Below are positions 47,601-57,500 of a stretch of DNA of 64,000 bases, in pieces. The stretch's first letter is position 1. The number at the start of each line of letters is the position of its first letter. This DNA is from Linnemannia schmuckeri (Eukaryota > Mortierellomycota > Mortierellomycetes > Mortierellales > Mortierellaceae): positions 1,178,001 through 1,242,000 of the forward strand of contig JANATG010000003.1 in assembly GCA_029449235.1 (NCBI GenBank), written 5' to 3'. Both the position numbers and the translations under genes were made by a program. Below the pieces are notes generated by a model. The model saw only the letters and a list, made by a program, of their open reading frames with translations. It was not told the origin of the DNA and ran no database searches.

Positions 47601-49769
47601 CACTCGCATAGACTGCGACACCCTACTAATAGGCTCGTCGTCATCCGAATCTTCAGAGCTCTCCTCATCAGTGTACTCGTCAGAATCCTCCTCCTCTGAG
47701 CTGTCCCCCAAGTCGTCCGAATCCGAGTTGTCCTGCTCTGTCCTACCAACGTTGCTCATGCCGAGGTCAATCCGAACCCCCTTTCGACGGATATAGTACC
47801 TCTTTCCTCCCCGGAACGTGGCTCGGGCATCTACGAAATCAAGCCAGTCGTTTCCTAGAAGGAAGTCGTACGATTTCTTACAGTCAATGACACCCATATC
47901 CATGCGTCCACCGATACCCTTGACGAAGAACTCTATCGGCCCCGTCGCACCCTTGAGCGCATCAAAACGTCCATCCGCCAGTAGCACTCCTCGACTAGTC
48001 GGTTTAAGTTCGAACCCCAACGCTTCCGCCACGTGTAGTCCCATCATGGTTCTATCGTTTCCGGGGTCTATAATTGCGTTGTCGAACGCTCGGCCATTGA
48101 CAGTCACGGTAGCGACATCTCCGAGAGCCTTCTCCGTCACAGCTATTCCGCGATTGGCTGCAGTCACTGGATAGGTCTGATTGGTCTGGACCTCAGGAAT
48201 ATCACGCACTCTGTTCCTGACTTTAGGTTTGTGGTCAGCCCACACCGAACCTACGGCTGCTTTAAGTTGTGCTGGAATGCGACTTCCGTGTTTCGAGATA
48301 GTACACATATCGAACATGAGACCCTCGATGCTGCGGACAAACACTTGGTCAGGAACAACCTTCTGACGACGATTCTTAGGTTTTGGCTCAACACCTCTGA
48401 TCCCAGCGATTGGTCCACTCCTGATAGTTTGGTTGGGATCCTCGGCCTCGGCTATTCCCACTGCTACTCGCTCCTCTGGGTCTAGATCCATCCCAACATT
48501 AGACTCCTTGTTCCGCGTGATCCTTCTCTGTGTTTTCGGCCCGAGTGGAAGGTCGGCTACTTCCTTTCTGCGATCTTTTGTTGCACTTCGAGTGGTCCTC
48601 TGAGCGGCATATGCATTGTCGAGTACATAGCTCTGGACTCTCATCGAACTCTGGCTGGGTCGATCTCCAAGCGGAACATTGTTGGGGTTGGTTGCCGGTG
48701 TATTCCCAGTGGAAAAACTCGCACGTCCTGGATTGTTGTTGGGGCAGTTCCGAGAGACATGCCCCTTCTGCTTGCACGAAAAACACTCGACCTCGGGACA
48801 CTGGGATGCCAAGTGACCTTCCTGACGACACTTGTGACACAGTCTCGGCCCTGTCGACACCGTTGGGTCACTCGCTTGTACCACTTGACGACTGACAACA
48901 GGCTCGACGGCGCCTCCTCGAATATGTTGGGCCAGGAGTGTTTTTCCAAAGACTCGACGAGCAACAGTAGGAGGCATACGGGCGACGGTGCGGGCTGCTC
49001 GGCCGGCAGGGGTGTTATCCTCATACGATGCTAAACTCCAGGCCTCGAACATATTTGCCAACTCGTCCACTTCCATGCTGAGTAATCGGTCTTCCTCGAA
49101 GTCCTTTCTGAAACTGCGGTACTCGGCCTCGGGGATCTTGGTTCCTCCAATCTCAATGACAGTGGGGACAGGAACGGCAGCAACAGCCTTGGCCTCATCA
49201 CGAATTTTGTCTTCATAAGTGCGCTCGTTGTATCGGTTGTGCTGACAAAACTTGCTCACTGCTTTGAATGTCTCCTCCAGAGTGCTCGCGGGCGCCTGAT
49301 TCTTGACCTTGAAGGGGTGTCCTTTTCGTAACCCATCGCAGAACACCTCACTAAACGTGCCTTCAGCGTCCTCACTCATCTTATACAGAGTTCCATCAGG
49401 TTTGGTTGTCAGCTCCAGCAGCTTGATGTTGGCTTTCATCCTAGCAATGTATCGGGCCGTCTCCTCCGTGGCTTGTTGCGCAATCTTGCCAATCTCGGAC
49501 CGGGTACTCGCAGTGGTCCTCGGTTTGGCCAGCTCGGCTCGAAAATCAAGGGAAAACTGGTCTTTGGTTCCGTGCGGATACTCTAGAATCCATCGCTCGA
49601 CCCAGGCTCGCATTAACCCGGATGTCTTACGCTTCGCAATAAGTTGGAAGCCGATTTGCGTGACTTTGTCGATGTTGTGAACGTCCATCAACCAGGATAT
49701 CGGATCCATGGACTGGTTGTCCGTCCAGTCATCGATAGTGGCAAGGTAAGCGTCAAGGGGGGCCGCCAT
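44670..49769 (-). CDS. Gag-Pol polyprotein of the Ty3/Gypsy element
   Basis: A single 1699-aa frame has no stop or frameshift. Gag covers roughly residues 1-310. Two CCHC zinc knuckles lie at about 311-342 (CHKCRQEGHLASQC, CFSCKQKGHVSRNC). The protease lies near 560-650 with AIIDPGNDR and LLGNDWL; the active-site triplet is D-P-G rather than the usual D-S/T-G. An acidic linker lies at 680-712. Reverse transcriptase follows (about 800-1010, with YSSLDGFQGYY and YMDD), then RNase H (CDACNYAVG, YTDHAPLQWL). The integrase has an HHCC zinc site (HDAGGHYG, CVRCQQFG) and acidic residues at LFVDLIEDL, RSDGGPAF and GQVEATNK. No chromodomain is visible at the C-terminus. The stop codon overlaps the polypurine tract and ends one base from the LTR. 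Gag and Pol share one frame, so their ratio must be set after translation or by another route. Confidence 0.95.
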   Translation of the reverse strand: MAAPLDAYLATIDDWTDNQSMDPISWLMDVHNIDKVTQIGFQLIAKRKTSGLMRAWVERWILEYPHGTKDQFSLDFRAELAKPRTTASTRSEIGKIAQQATEETARYIARMKANIKLLELTTKPDGTLYKMSEDAEGTFSEVFCDGLRKGHPFKVKNQAPASTLEETFKAVSKFCQHNRYNERTYEDKIRDEAKAVAAVPVPTVIEIGGTKIPEAEYRSFRKDFEEDRLLSMEVDELANMFEAWSLASYEDNTPAGRAARTVARMPPTVARRVFGKTLLAQHIRGGAVEPVVSRQVVQASDPTVSTGPRLCHKCRQEGHLASQCPEVECFSCKQKGHVSRNCPNNNPGRASFSTGNTPATNPNNVPLGDRPSQSSMRVQSYVLDNAYAAQRTTRSATKDRRKEVADLPLGPKTQRRITRNKESNVGMDLDPEERVAVGIAEAEDPNQTIRSGPIAGIRGVEPKPKNRRQKVVPDQVFVRSIEGLMFDMCTISKHGSRIPAQLKAAVGSVWADHKPKVRNRVRDIPEVQTNQTYPVTAANRGIAVTEKALGDVATVTVNGRAFDNAIIDPGNDRTMMGLHVAEALGFELKPTSRGVLLADGRFDALKGATGPIEFFVKGIGGRMDMGVIDCKKSYDFLLGNDWLDFVDARATFRGGKRYYIRRKGVRIDLGMSNVGRTEQDNSDSDDLGDSSEEEDSDEYTDEESSEDSDDDEPISRVSQSMRVRNIELSDMSVRALSVEAVEVPAKEQPQFRVGDVAVDINPKLEPQQRLELIEVLERNRDRFTMDIQELEITSVLEHEVNIIPGSKPVYVGWSPRYSPKELDFLKKSISEELVAGKIVEMESEWCAPLSLAPKKDGSIRKCVAYVGLNKVTERESWPLPNIEQILDELAGHNYYSSLDGFQGYYVIGVKKEHVKYLGFRTPFGTYAYTVMPFGLKNAPHTFSRFVQKVYGNLIGTVLNAYMDDVCNRDMDWEAHLDGLDRTFAAARKGGVKYKPTKLHFGYDKVEFTGHIVGRDGIEVMPGKVEKVIYFEIMDSKEKVRGFLGLTGYYRRFVEEYARKAEPLNRLLKKGAAFEMGKEQVTAVISLKKAIAMAPVLKAPDFERDWNVACDACNYAVGSVLEQEDENGKVKPVYYYSKTLQGAELNYSTFEKECLAIVYSVKKFRPYILGRSVTVYTDHAPLQWLFSKTDLTGRPARWQMTLAEFDLTIRTKPGVRNGNADGMSRVTVEKEKAGDDIDDEMPECLSMLVVSMDGKWMESEWYKNTFTYLSTGSLKLEDYAEARKVKRRAFRFRIDPERGLLFRDADNVEKLCVVEAEVESKLLRAHDAGGHYGAEATLAMIRTQGWWPTMRKDVFDWVKSCVRCQQFGPRERHNELHPTTPEFPFEVLFVDLIEDLPRTTRGASSIAVFTDSFTKWTEACPIKDKSAVSVKAALFQSIMCRFGLPVAIRSDGGPAFRSEFKEICEKWGINHLVGSTRHPQSQGQVEATNKLIEERLRRGMQQGIEWDVYLPKAIFDINNRVVGSIKISPSEALMGFIGRSALRQSFSDDRWFATTGEIEPVAEVLEGNIARFVCRRESLREYAYATRLNANERMKRYYNKRVKVVKFEKGEMVWVFNLTFISGYGRKLAPRWLGPFEVMWVGRTGAYGVKTGRTHYGTRDGVETLSGDMLKKVVRRKARGEGGKGDAIGQGTDIVSGGGK
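44677..44684 (-). other. Polypurine tract
   Basis: Eight consecutive G residues on the minus strand lie 8 bp before the 3' LTR. They encode the final Gly-Gly-Gly of Gag-Pol, so second-strand priming and coding overlap. Confidence 0.7.
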
Positions 49770-49843
49770 AGTGTTTGTTATTGGTTGTTGTTTGTCGATT
49801 TGTTGCTCTTGGTCGTCCTCAAGATAGAACTACCGATTGCTGC

Positions 49844-49861
49844 CCCCTGCGTAGATCACCA
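49844..49861 (-). other. Primer-binding site
   Basis: Five bases inside the 5' LTR edge, the minus strand reads TGGTGATCTACGCAGGGG. The leading TGG matches the complement of a tRNA CCA end. I cannot name the tRNA. Confidence 0.55.
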
Positions 49862-49866
49862 ATTAA

Positions 49867-50192
49867 TGTTTCACGGGGGAGGGCTCGCGGCAGAATTATA
49901 GGAACGTTGTCAGTTCCACAATCGGTTCTACAAAACTGGACTCTATGCGATGCAGATGCTATCCGTTAGTCCAGTGTCTATACAGTAAAGGAGACCATGT
50001 ATTATTGTTATCTCTTATGAAGGGTTTGTTACCTATGCGATGCAGATGCTATCCGTTAGTCCAGTGTCTATACAGTAAAGGAGACAAAGAACAACGAACA
50101 GCTTCTACCCCACATAAATACTACTCTAGAAGAACGATCGGCTACACTACCATGACGTCATCATTCTGGAGGGTGCCACCAAATTTGTAACA
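49867..50192 (-). repeat. 5' LTR (element orientation)
   Basis: This LTR appears identical in length and sequence to 44343-44668, including the internal 53-bp repeat pair. It should carry the promoter of the element. CTGT follows at 50193-50196. Confidence 0.96.
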
Positions 50193-50510
50193 CTGTAAGA
50201 GCAAAAAGTCTTGGTCAATCCGCATTAGGCAACCTTTATATCCATCCAAATATGTCTCCAATCAGAGACTTCTGAACGTCACAAGATAAGCATCCTTATA
50301 TTTTTTTAGCAAAAAGGAGTGTAGATCAATTTACATCATTTATTTCGCTCACGGAGGTGTGGAGCAAGTGTGATGTGATAAAAAAAAAAGGTGATGGTGG
50401 TTGAATATTACAATGTTTTATGCGCTTGTTCCTCCCTTTCTCTCCCTCGCACTTCTTTCCATTGGGGGCTGCTTTCTCGGTTACCTGTTCAGCTGTCTGT
50501 TCCTAGTTGA
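50193..50510 (+). repeat. Left palindrome arm, inner segment
   Basis: This is the reverse complement of 54539-54856, including matching lengths of homopolymer runs (for example an A10 tract). It is the promoter-distal part of the arm, separated from 41311-44342 by the LTR element. Homology to the right arm ends at CCTAGTTGA. Confidence 0.96.
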
Positions 50511-50687
50511 AAGTAGTAAAGCCTTGTCCTTATTTTTTTTTTCGAAAACAATCTTATATGGGTAGTTATGAAAGAAGGCCTAAGACACTCAACTTTAAGC
50601 AGCCATTGCTCATGAATAAATGCAACAGCCTGTCTCTCTCTTTTTGTTTTCCTGTTCGCCTCATCTCCTTCAACACTTCTACCAAGT

Positions 50688-51704
50688 ATGAAGGCGATAT
50701 CCCAGCCCGTTATCAATGAAGTCAAAAGACTCCTCGACCCGAGAGACGGCCCGTCGTCTGCATATCCCCCTGGTCGTAGCCACTAAGATCCATGCCAGTA
50801 ACAAAGATATCATGCCCGTCAACAAAGGAGGTCATCTCAGGAAGATCCAGGCCCAAACCGTGGACTTTCTCAAACTCAGCGTGAAGCGAGGTATAATTCA
50901 AACGGCTACGGGGGCGACAACCGTAGCCAGCGAGCTCTTTCCTGGGCCTGTCTCACTCACCACCGTCCGACGGCGTCTTCGAGAGTCTGGATTGATTGCG
51001 AAAAGGAAGGTCAAGAGACCGGCACTCCGACCCCGACATATCCAGGCAAGGATGGTCTTTTGTGAGAAAGTACAAGGAGTGGACGCTCGATGACTGAACG
51101 CGCGTGGTGTGGTCTGACGAGTCCAAGATCAATAGGATTTGTCCAGATGGTCTGCAGTGGGTGTGAGATGACGCTCCGGGCGCGACAACAACGCGATCTG
51201 CGCAGGGGACTGTCAAGTTCGGAGGAGAGAGTGTTATGGTATGGTTCTGCATGTCTTGGAACGGGCCAGACTACATTACCAAGGTCGACGAGACCTTGGA
51301 CTCCAGCTATACATGAAGATTCTCCGGGAGGATCTGAACATGCCCATTGACGAATGGGGAATGGTCAGGGACGAGTTGGTCTTCTAGCGCGACAATGACC
51401 CAAAGCATACCGCTAAGGTTACAAAGGCATACCATGAGTCGGTCGGCTTGACGGAGGCGAATGGTGCCCTCTTGTACTGGCTGGCTCAGTCTCCCAACCT
51501 GATCCCATCAAGGACATGTGGACCTACCTCAAGATCCAGCTCGGCAAGTGCGCAACACGCCCGGCAAGCTACGAAGAGCTGTGGCAGCGCATCATCCACG
51601 AGTGGTACAGCATCTCAGTCGATTTTTGCCGCCAGCTCATTTCCAGTATGCCCAAGAGGATCGCCGTTGTTCACAGGGCCCGCGGCAAGCACATCGAGTA
51701 CTAG
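50688..51704 (+). pseudogene. Broken Tc1/mariner-type transposase
   Basis: The frame starts at an ATG at 50688 (ISQPVINEVKRLLD), shifts, and continues with STRETARRLHI, a helix-turn-helix segment of Tc1 type. The middle part has WSDESK (first catalytic Asp) and RDNDPKHTAK (second Asp). The third acidic site is in QSPNLIP, where QSPDLNPIE is usual, so key residues look altered. The end reads MWTYLKIQLGK and PKRIAVVHRARGKHIEY. At least three frameshifts and two internal stops (after VQGVDAR in one frame, and inside DD-TRVVW where Trp is expected) show it cannot make an active enzyme. Confidence 0.85.
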
Positions 51705-51909
51705 CTAGCATAGCTACCCTTTGAAAAACGCAAAATGCTTTTTTTTGTCTCATCTCCACCACTGCTCATGTGTCTCTAGGTAAAAAAAAAATGCATGCCA
51801 TTCAACGAAAAAAATGTGATGCGTCCTCCAGCGAGAATTACTCCCTTCGATGGCAACTCTGTTGGCTGCCACAGTCTGGGCGTAATTTCTTTGATATTGT
51901 AATTTTTAT

Positions 51910-51951
51910 GGTGAAAAACTAAATATGTGAGCAGTTTTGGCGGGCACTGTA
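51910..51951 (+). repeat. Probable right terminal inverted repeat of the Tc1-like element
   Basis: The 42 bp ending GGCGGGCACTGTA have the look of a Tc1/mariner terminus, lying about 200 bp beyond the transposase frame and ending in TA. I found no matching left end between 50511 and 50688. Confidence 0.5.
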
Positions 51952-52083
51952 GACTAATGCCTTTCTTTGATGTCGAGCTATGCCTGATGCGATACATGAG
52001 TACAGCCTAATCACAAAAAAGTGCATAGCATTACATACTACTATAAATCTGAGTAAAACGTGGTGATTACTTTGCTATATACA

Positions 52084-52548
52084 TAATGTGCTCCACTTTG
52101 ATAATGTAAGTGAAACGCATGGATTTAGTACGGCTTTTTCATCTTTTTTTCAACTCCAGGCTATCTCAAAATTAAGTCAAAGAATATGTTCTCTGACATA
52201 TACGACATATTATGGCAATCCAATGAAAAAAATGAAAATAAGAAAAACAAGTTTTTGTTATGGGTATCGCTCAGACGCTCACTCTTTTGACATCACAACC
52301 TCAGAAAACATATGAGAAGTGTTTTTTAGCTGAACTGGTCGTTCCTTTGGATTTTTTAAAAATACAAAAAAACAAAATGATGATGAAAATGAATCTTTAG
52401 GACAACTGAAAGACAGATTGTTATGATGGAGGAGAAAAAAACAACGGTTTCTGATCTTAATCTTGAGAAAGCATGAGGTTGAAGAAAGCATGAAAAAGCC
52501 GTACTAAGTACATGTGTTTCACTTGTTCATCAAGGTGGAGTACGTTAG
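52084..52548. mobile_element. MITE-like element with long terminal inverted repeats
   Basis: The two ends (52084-52158 and 52475-52548) are imperfect inverted repeats of about 75 bp that share an exact TTAGTACGGCTTTTTCAT core. Both outer ends are TA, as expected from TA-target insertion. The roughly 315-bp interior is AT-rich without a credible gene. This fits a non-autonomous Tc1/mariner-type element. The termini do not resemble the one at 51910-51951, so a different transposase is implied. Confidence 0.7.
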
Positions 52549-54538
52549 CAACACCACTCTCACTCTCATGATACAGGTGAAAGCTACTCCTCTTATAAAT
52601 GAAATGCCCTCAGACTGCTAGTTCCTCATGACCATGCGTGCTGGAAAAGGTAAAAAGTTACAGCAAAGGTAAATCCTATATGTTGATCATTTTAAGTACA
52701 ATCATCATCACACATGAAGGTAAGCCAGGGACTTTGCTACGTAATATCCGACAGAAAAAGGGTTTGCTTTATACACCAGTGAAATTTCGTGAGCATAGAA
52801 GTGCTCTATTATTGTAGGCTCGCGCAACATCCAAAAAGTGGATAAAAGTGTTTATATGGGCGTATCGCCTTGGATCGCCATTGAATGGCAACAAGTTCCT
52901 CCTATAAGCTACCGCTTGCTGTGGAGAGCCTTCAGAGTCCAAGGTAAGGTCAGAAGGAACACCATTGGAAGGAGCAAGGATCCTCATTGCAATCTTTAAC
53001 CCATTATCGGAAATACAAAATATGTGAACACTTTTGTCAAGGTCCTTAATGCAAACGTAGGAGTGAGGTGCTTTGGGTTAGTTATATGGGAGTGTTAGGA
53101 AAGATAAGTGGCAGTTGAATGATGTGTAGTTTACCTTGAACTACTAGGTTGGTTTTGTTGGTTGATGTTAGCTGCTGTTTATGGCGATTAGAGGAAGGAA
53201 AAACGACCGAGCAAGCACCTTTTTATATCTCTGGATAGCTCTGACATAGGATTGGCCCATGAATATATTGAAAACAAACAACATGTCGACTTGTGACAGT
53301 ATCATCAGTATCGCCTCTCTCTTCCTTTCATTCCATGCCACTGTTGCATTTGCTAAAATAGGGCGGTTCTCATGTCCACTATTCAAACCTGATCAAGGTC
53401 ATCCGTTTGTGTAAAAAGTTGCCATCTGGAAACATTTCAAAGAGACTTCTCAGTCTCGTCACTCCATCTGTCCAAGTATAATTCTCAAAAAAGGGAATAT
53501 TTTTCTCTCTAAGAAAGAACTCTGGTGCCTTGACGCGCTTCCCTCGAGACCATGCGTGGTATCAAGGGTCGTTTGCGCCAAAGGTGTGCCGTTTAAACGC
53601 CACCAGTATTCTTTTGTCGTACATGATGGAGTCACATTTTCAAATGGGGCATGTGTGTCCTATCTGGTCACCCAAAAAGGCCCCTCTATTGTTTTCATTC
53701 CGCACTGTGACCCTTTATTATTGCTTTTTAAGTGGCAAGGGAGAGGGCGCCTCTGGAGACTAGGACTGTTTACGCTGCTTCCCCCATTGTCTCATTGGAT
53801 TTTAGAGAAGACTGGGTGTGACATGAAACGAATGTTTTGACAGTCAAGAGGTGGGGCAATTTGTCGTCTATCCCCGAAGCGCTTGAATATCAGATTTTCT
53901 CACTGTGCTACCATGGATGAGCAGTGCCATACAGATGTAATCAATGATAGGCTATCGATGGCAATGGCGGGAAAATATTCTTCTCCCTTCTAATTTTCTC
54001 TTGAATTGATGGCTGAAGTCGATTACCTGTCATATCCACTTTGATACCGTCATCAACATCACTCCTCTTTCCCAGCCAATCTATGCCGAGCGCTGCGTTC
54101 GGGATGGAGCGGTTTTTCGTGTCCACTATGCTCAATCTAAATTGGACGCGCGTCCCTTCCAAGAACAAGTATTGGTAGTGTCAGCAAATAGTCAGCGCCA
54201 AATGTTAGGAGACTGTTCAGGTTGTTACCAGTTTCTTTTTCGTCGCTTCAAGTACATGATGGAGGAGATGCGACTTGAGAAAGGGAAAAGGAATTGACCA
54301 ACAGCAGAGAAGAGGGACTTTTTTTCTTACCCCTGAATCGCCCGAATGAATTTTTTTCTGATCTGTTCCACCGAAACGTGAGACATCAACGAACACCATA
54401 CACCTTTAACATAATTTTGTAAGTAATTTAATGCGTTGTGGGAGTGCGTGCAATAAACTAATACTCATCATCTTTGCGTCCTCGTCAATCAAAAGTTGTA
54501 AAAATAAATAGTTTCAAAAAAGCACTCAAAATACATTG
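52549..54538. other. Palindrome spacer, unannotated part
   Basis: These are 2 kb of AT-rich sequence between the MITE-like element and the right arm. Short open frames at 52769-52987 (-) and 53556-53840 (+) are not recognised. Around 53011-53038 a stretch resembles the Tc1-like terminus at 51910 (AAATATGTGAACACTTTTG), possibly another decayed element end. No supported gene. Confidence 0.4.
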
Positions 54539-57500
54539 TCAACTAGGAACAGACAGCTGAACAGGTAACCGAGAAAGCAGCCCCCAATGGAAAGAAGTGC
54601 GAGGGAGAGAAAGGGAGGAACAAGCGCATAAAACATTGTAATATTCAACCACCATCACCTTTTTTTTTTATCACATCACACTTGCTCCACACCTCCGTGA
54701 GCGAAATAAATGATGTAAATTGATCTACACTCCTTTTTGCTAAAAAAATATAAGGATGCTTATCTTGTGACGTTCAGAAGTCTCTGATTGGAGACATATT
54801 TGGATGGATATAAAGGTTGCCTAATGCGGATTGACCAAGACTTTTTGCTCTTACAGTTGGAAGACCGAACTTCCATTCTGCCCTCATTGGCCAGGGGGAG
54901 TACGATAAAAAAAAAAAAAAAACCGTTACTTTCTCCTTCACTTTCTGCTGGGCTTGTCCTTTTTTTCATCATCTTGTTTGAGCTCATTCTTTTCTTTTCT
55001 TCATTCCCCCTTCCAACCGCACATCTTTCACTCCTCTCCTCTTGCGCCTTCCCCTCCCACCTCCTCTCCTCCCCTCCTGCCTTCCTCCCCATCATGGATG
55101 CCGTAAGAGCATCCTTGGCCTCATGCCTACAACTGATCAAGACTTGCCTCGCCACTAGGCGGGGTCGTCGTTTTCTTCTGGCTATCCCGATTGTTGTTAG
55201 CATCTTTTTTATCCTGTCAACCCAGACTATCGATACCATTGATCTTGGCCACCTTTCGAGAGCCTATAATAATAATAACATTGACTCTGATCTTGACAGA
55301 CAGACAACCCCCAAGGTCCCTACCTTTGACATCGACAAAAACCAAGTCTTGGAGCAAAACAACCGCTGGAGAGCACGCACCGTCGCAAAGGAGATCGAGA
55401 TCTCGGACTCTACATGGACTTGTACCGACGATGGACTATCCCAAACCGAAAAGAGCACTGAGAAGGTTAAGCGATCTCGTCAGTGTGTCGTCAAGAACCT
55501 ATGTGTGGACCGCAAAGGTAAACATCAACAGCAAACACAACAGCCCATTCAGTTGTGATCCATAAACTAAGATTGAGAGTTTTAGTTTATGCATGAGCCC
55601 CAGCTTGATCTGACGATAAATTGCCTCCTTTCTGTCGGTTTAGGTGCTTTCATTCGGAGCAGTAGTTGGAACTTAAGTCCCATGCCAGAGGTTAACTTGA
55701 TGTCGGTAAATTCGGCCTCGGACATATACTGGAAGCCAAGGGTGGAGCGTGCCCGAAGCAAGGTGATGAAAGCTCATTATGTTGACGAGACACTGTTTGT
55801 CCATGGAATCTTTTCACCCGGACACTTCTCTCACTGGCTTTACAACGGCATGCTGCCACTATACAGGTACAGAAACAATTGAAAAAAAAAGGAGAGGGGC
55901 AGGTATGCGTATTTGCTCATTTACATTTCTCGGATCATGTTTACTGACACCATGCTCTTGCATTTGTAATATAGTACGATGAAAAGATTCAACGGGACAA
56001 AGGATTCTTGGACGTTTCTTGCAGGATCCACATACTACGATCTCGAATACAAGCGTAGCAAAGGTTGGGAGATGGGGCATGTATTTCAAACAGGATTCGA
56101 ACTGGTTCTTTCTCAGGATCAACTCGTCACAGACTTCCAGATGCTTCCTCCTAACGATGCACCAGTCTGCTTCCGCTCAGCTGTTGTTGGATTGGGCAAT
56201 CAGTGTGCATTGGATTACTGCGAGTTCAACATTCCCGCCGAGGTCTACTCGTCCTTCCGGGATATCGTTTCGGACTATTACTGGCGTACTCCCCATATGT
56301 GGGAACGACACCTCGGAATCATGCAGGAGAGGATCGATGCTGCTGCAAGGATCCAGCAACAACAACTGGCTGCTGCAGGAGAGAATATCGATGCCAAGCC
56401 TCAGAGGACACCTCTGAAGTGTCTTGACCTGGCTCTTTACTACAACTTTGAGCCATCGACTGGCCAGAACCCTGTTCAGCCATTGAAGGAGAGCAAGAAC
56501 CGTGTCGGCCAGCTGGTCCCGGATACTGTCGACCCAGAAGTGGACCCTTCAACCGGAAAGCGGAAGTTGGTTATTGCCGTCATTCAACGTGAAGGCTCAA
56601 GGCGGCTTCTCAACGACAAAAAGCTGGTGGAAGGTTTGGCTGCAGCGGGATTTCGTGTCAAGTGGATCACCCTCGATCACGGTTGTGGGTTGGCAGAAAC
56701 TGCCTACCTTCTGCGCGATGTTCACGTTTTAGCGTCTCCTCACGGAAATGCGATCGGAGCGTCCATCTTTATGCCTATGTCCAACCCCGTACCGACTTTG
56801 ATCAGTCTCGACGCCTCCCGGTACTCGGAGTCTTGGTTCATCAATACCGCGACTGCGATGGGCCAGCGAATCCTGCAGTCGGTCTGTGGACCCAACGGTT
56901 ATCTGGATGAGGCTACCAAGACGAGATGCCCCTATTATAAGGATGTGATCGGGGCCAACAAACTCTTCAAGACCTGGGGCAAGAAGCTTGTTCTCGGCTT
57001 GACCGACGAGATGGCCAAGGAGTACAGAGAGAAGGCGGAGCGGGATCAATTGACGCCAGAGGTGCTACAGGAGCTTCGGGATAGTGTCGCCAACAGCCCG
57101 TCTGCACAAAAGCTCGCCCAGGAGGAACTGGATGTCTTGATCGGACCAGAGGTGCCACACACCATTATCGACAAATATGGCTCCAAAGAGGTTGTGTACT
57201 ACCTAGAGGTCTTTTGGAGAGACGCCCCCCGCCACGTAGATGTGCCCCGTGTGGTCGCCCTCATGCGAGAACTTCAGGAGGATCAGGAGCGGGAACAGGC
57301 GGTTGCTGCAGCTGCAGCTCAAAAATCGACTTACGCCTATGAGCCGTACTTTGGATACATCCGCGAGAATCGGGCCTGTGGTGTCAAGTACTGTAAGCAG
57401 ATTCTCAAGAGGAATGTGCTTGCAGAGTCAAGGGTCTTTGGAGTGCACACGATTGACGATCCTTTGCGGTGGGGTCAATCTGCGGTGGACATGAAGACTC

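Larger units (their letters stand above)
44343..50192 (-). mobile_element. Ty3/Gypsy LTR retrotransposon, full length
   Basis: The 5850-bp element is complete: two 326-bp LTRs with TG...CA ends, a primer-binding site, one uninterrupted Gag-Pol frame, a polypurine tract and a short target duplication. Domain order (protease, RT, RNase H, integrase) places it in Ty3/Gypsy. The LTRs appear identical over their full length, so insertion was very recent. It lies in only one arm of the palindrome, and the other arm preserves the pre-insertion site. Confidence 0.97.

Noticed and set aside
45267..49680. Long plus-strand frames opposite Gag-Pol
   Set aside because: They overlap an intact, conserved minus-strand coding sequence and show no domain; they are antisense shadows.
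54788..55093. N-terminal extension of GT61 copy 2 starting at 54788
   Set aside because: It reads through a poly-A/T run and CT-rich leader; in the left arm the corresponding frame is interrupted by the LTR, and the ATG at 55094 is followed by a normal signal anchor.
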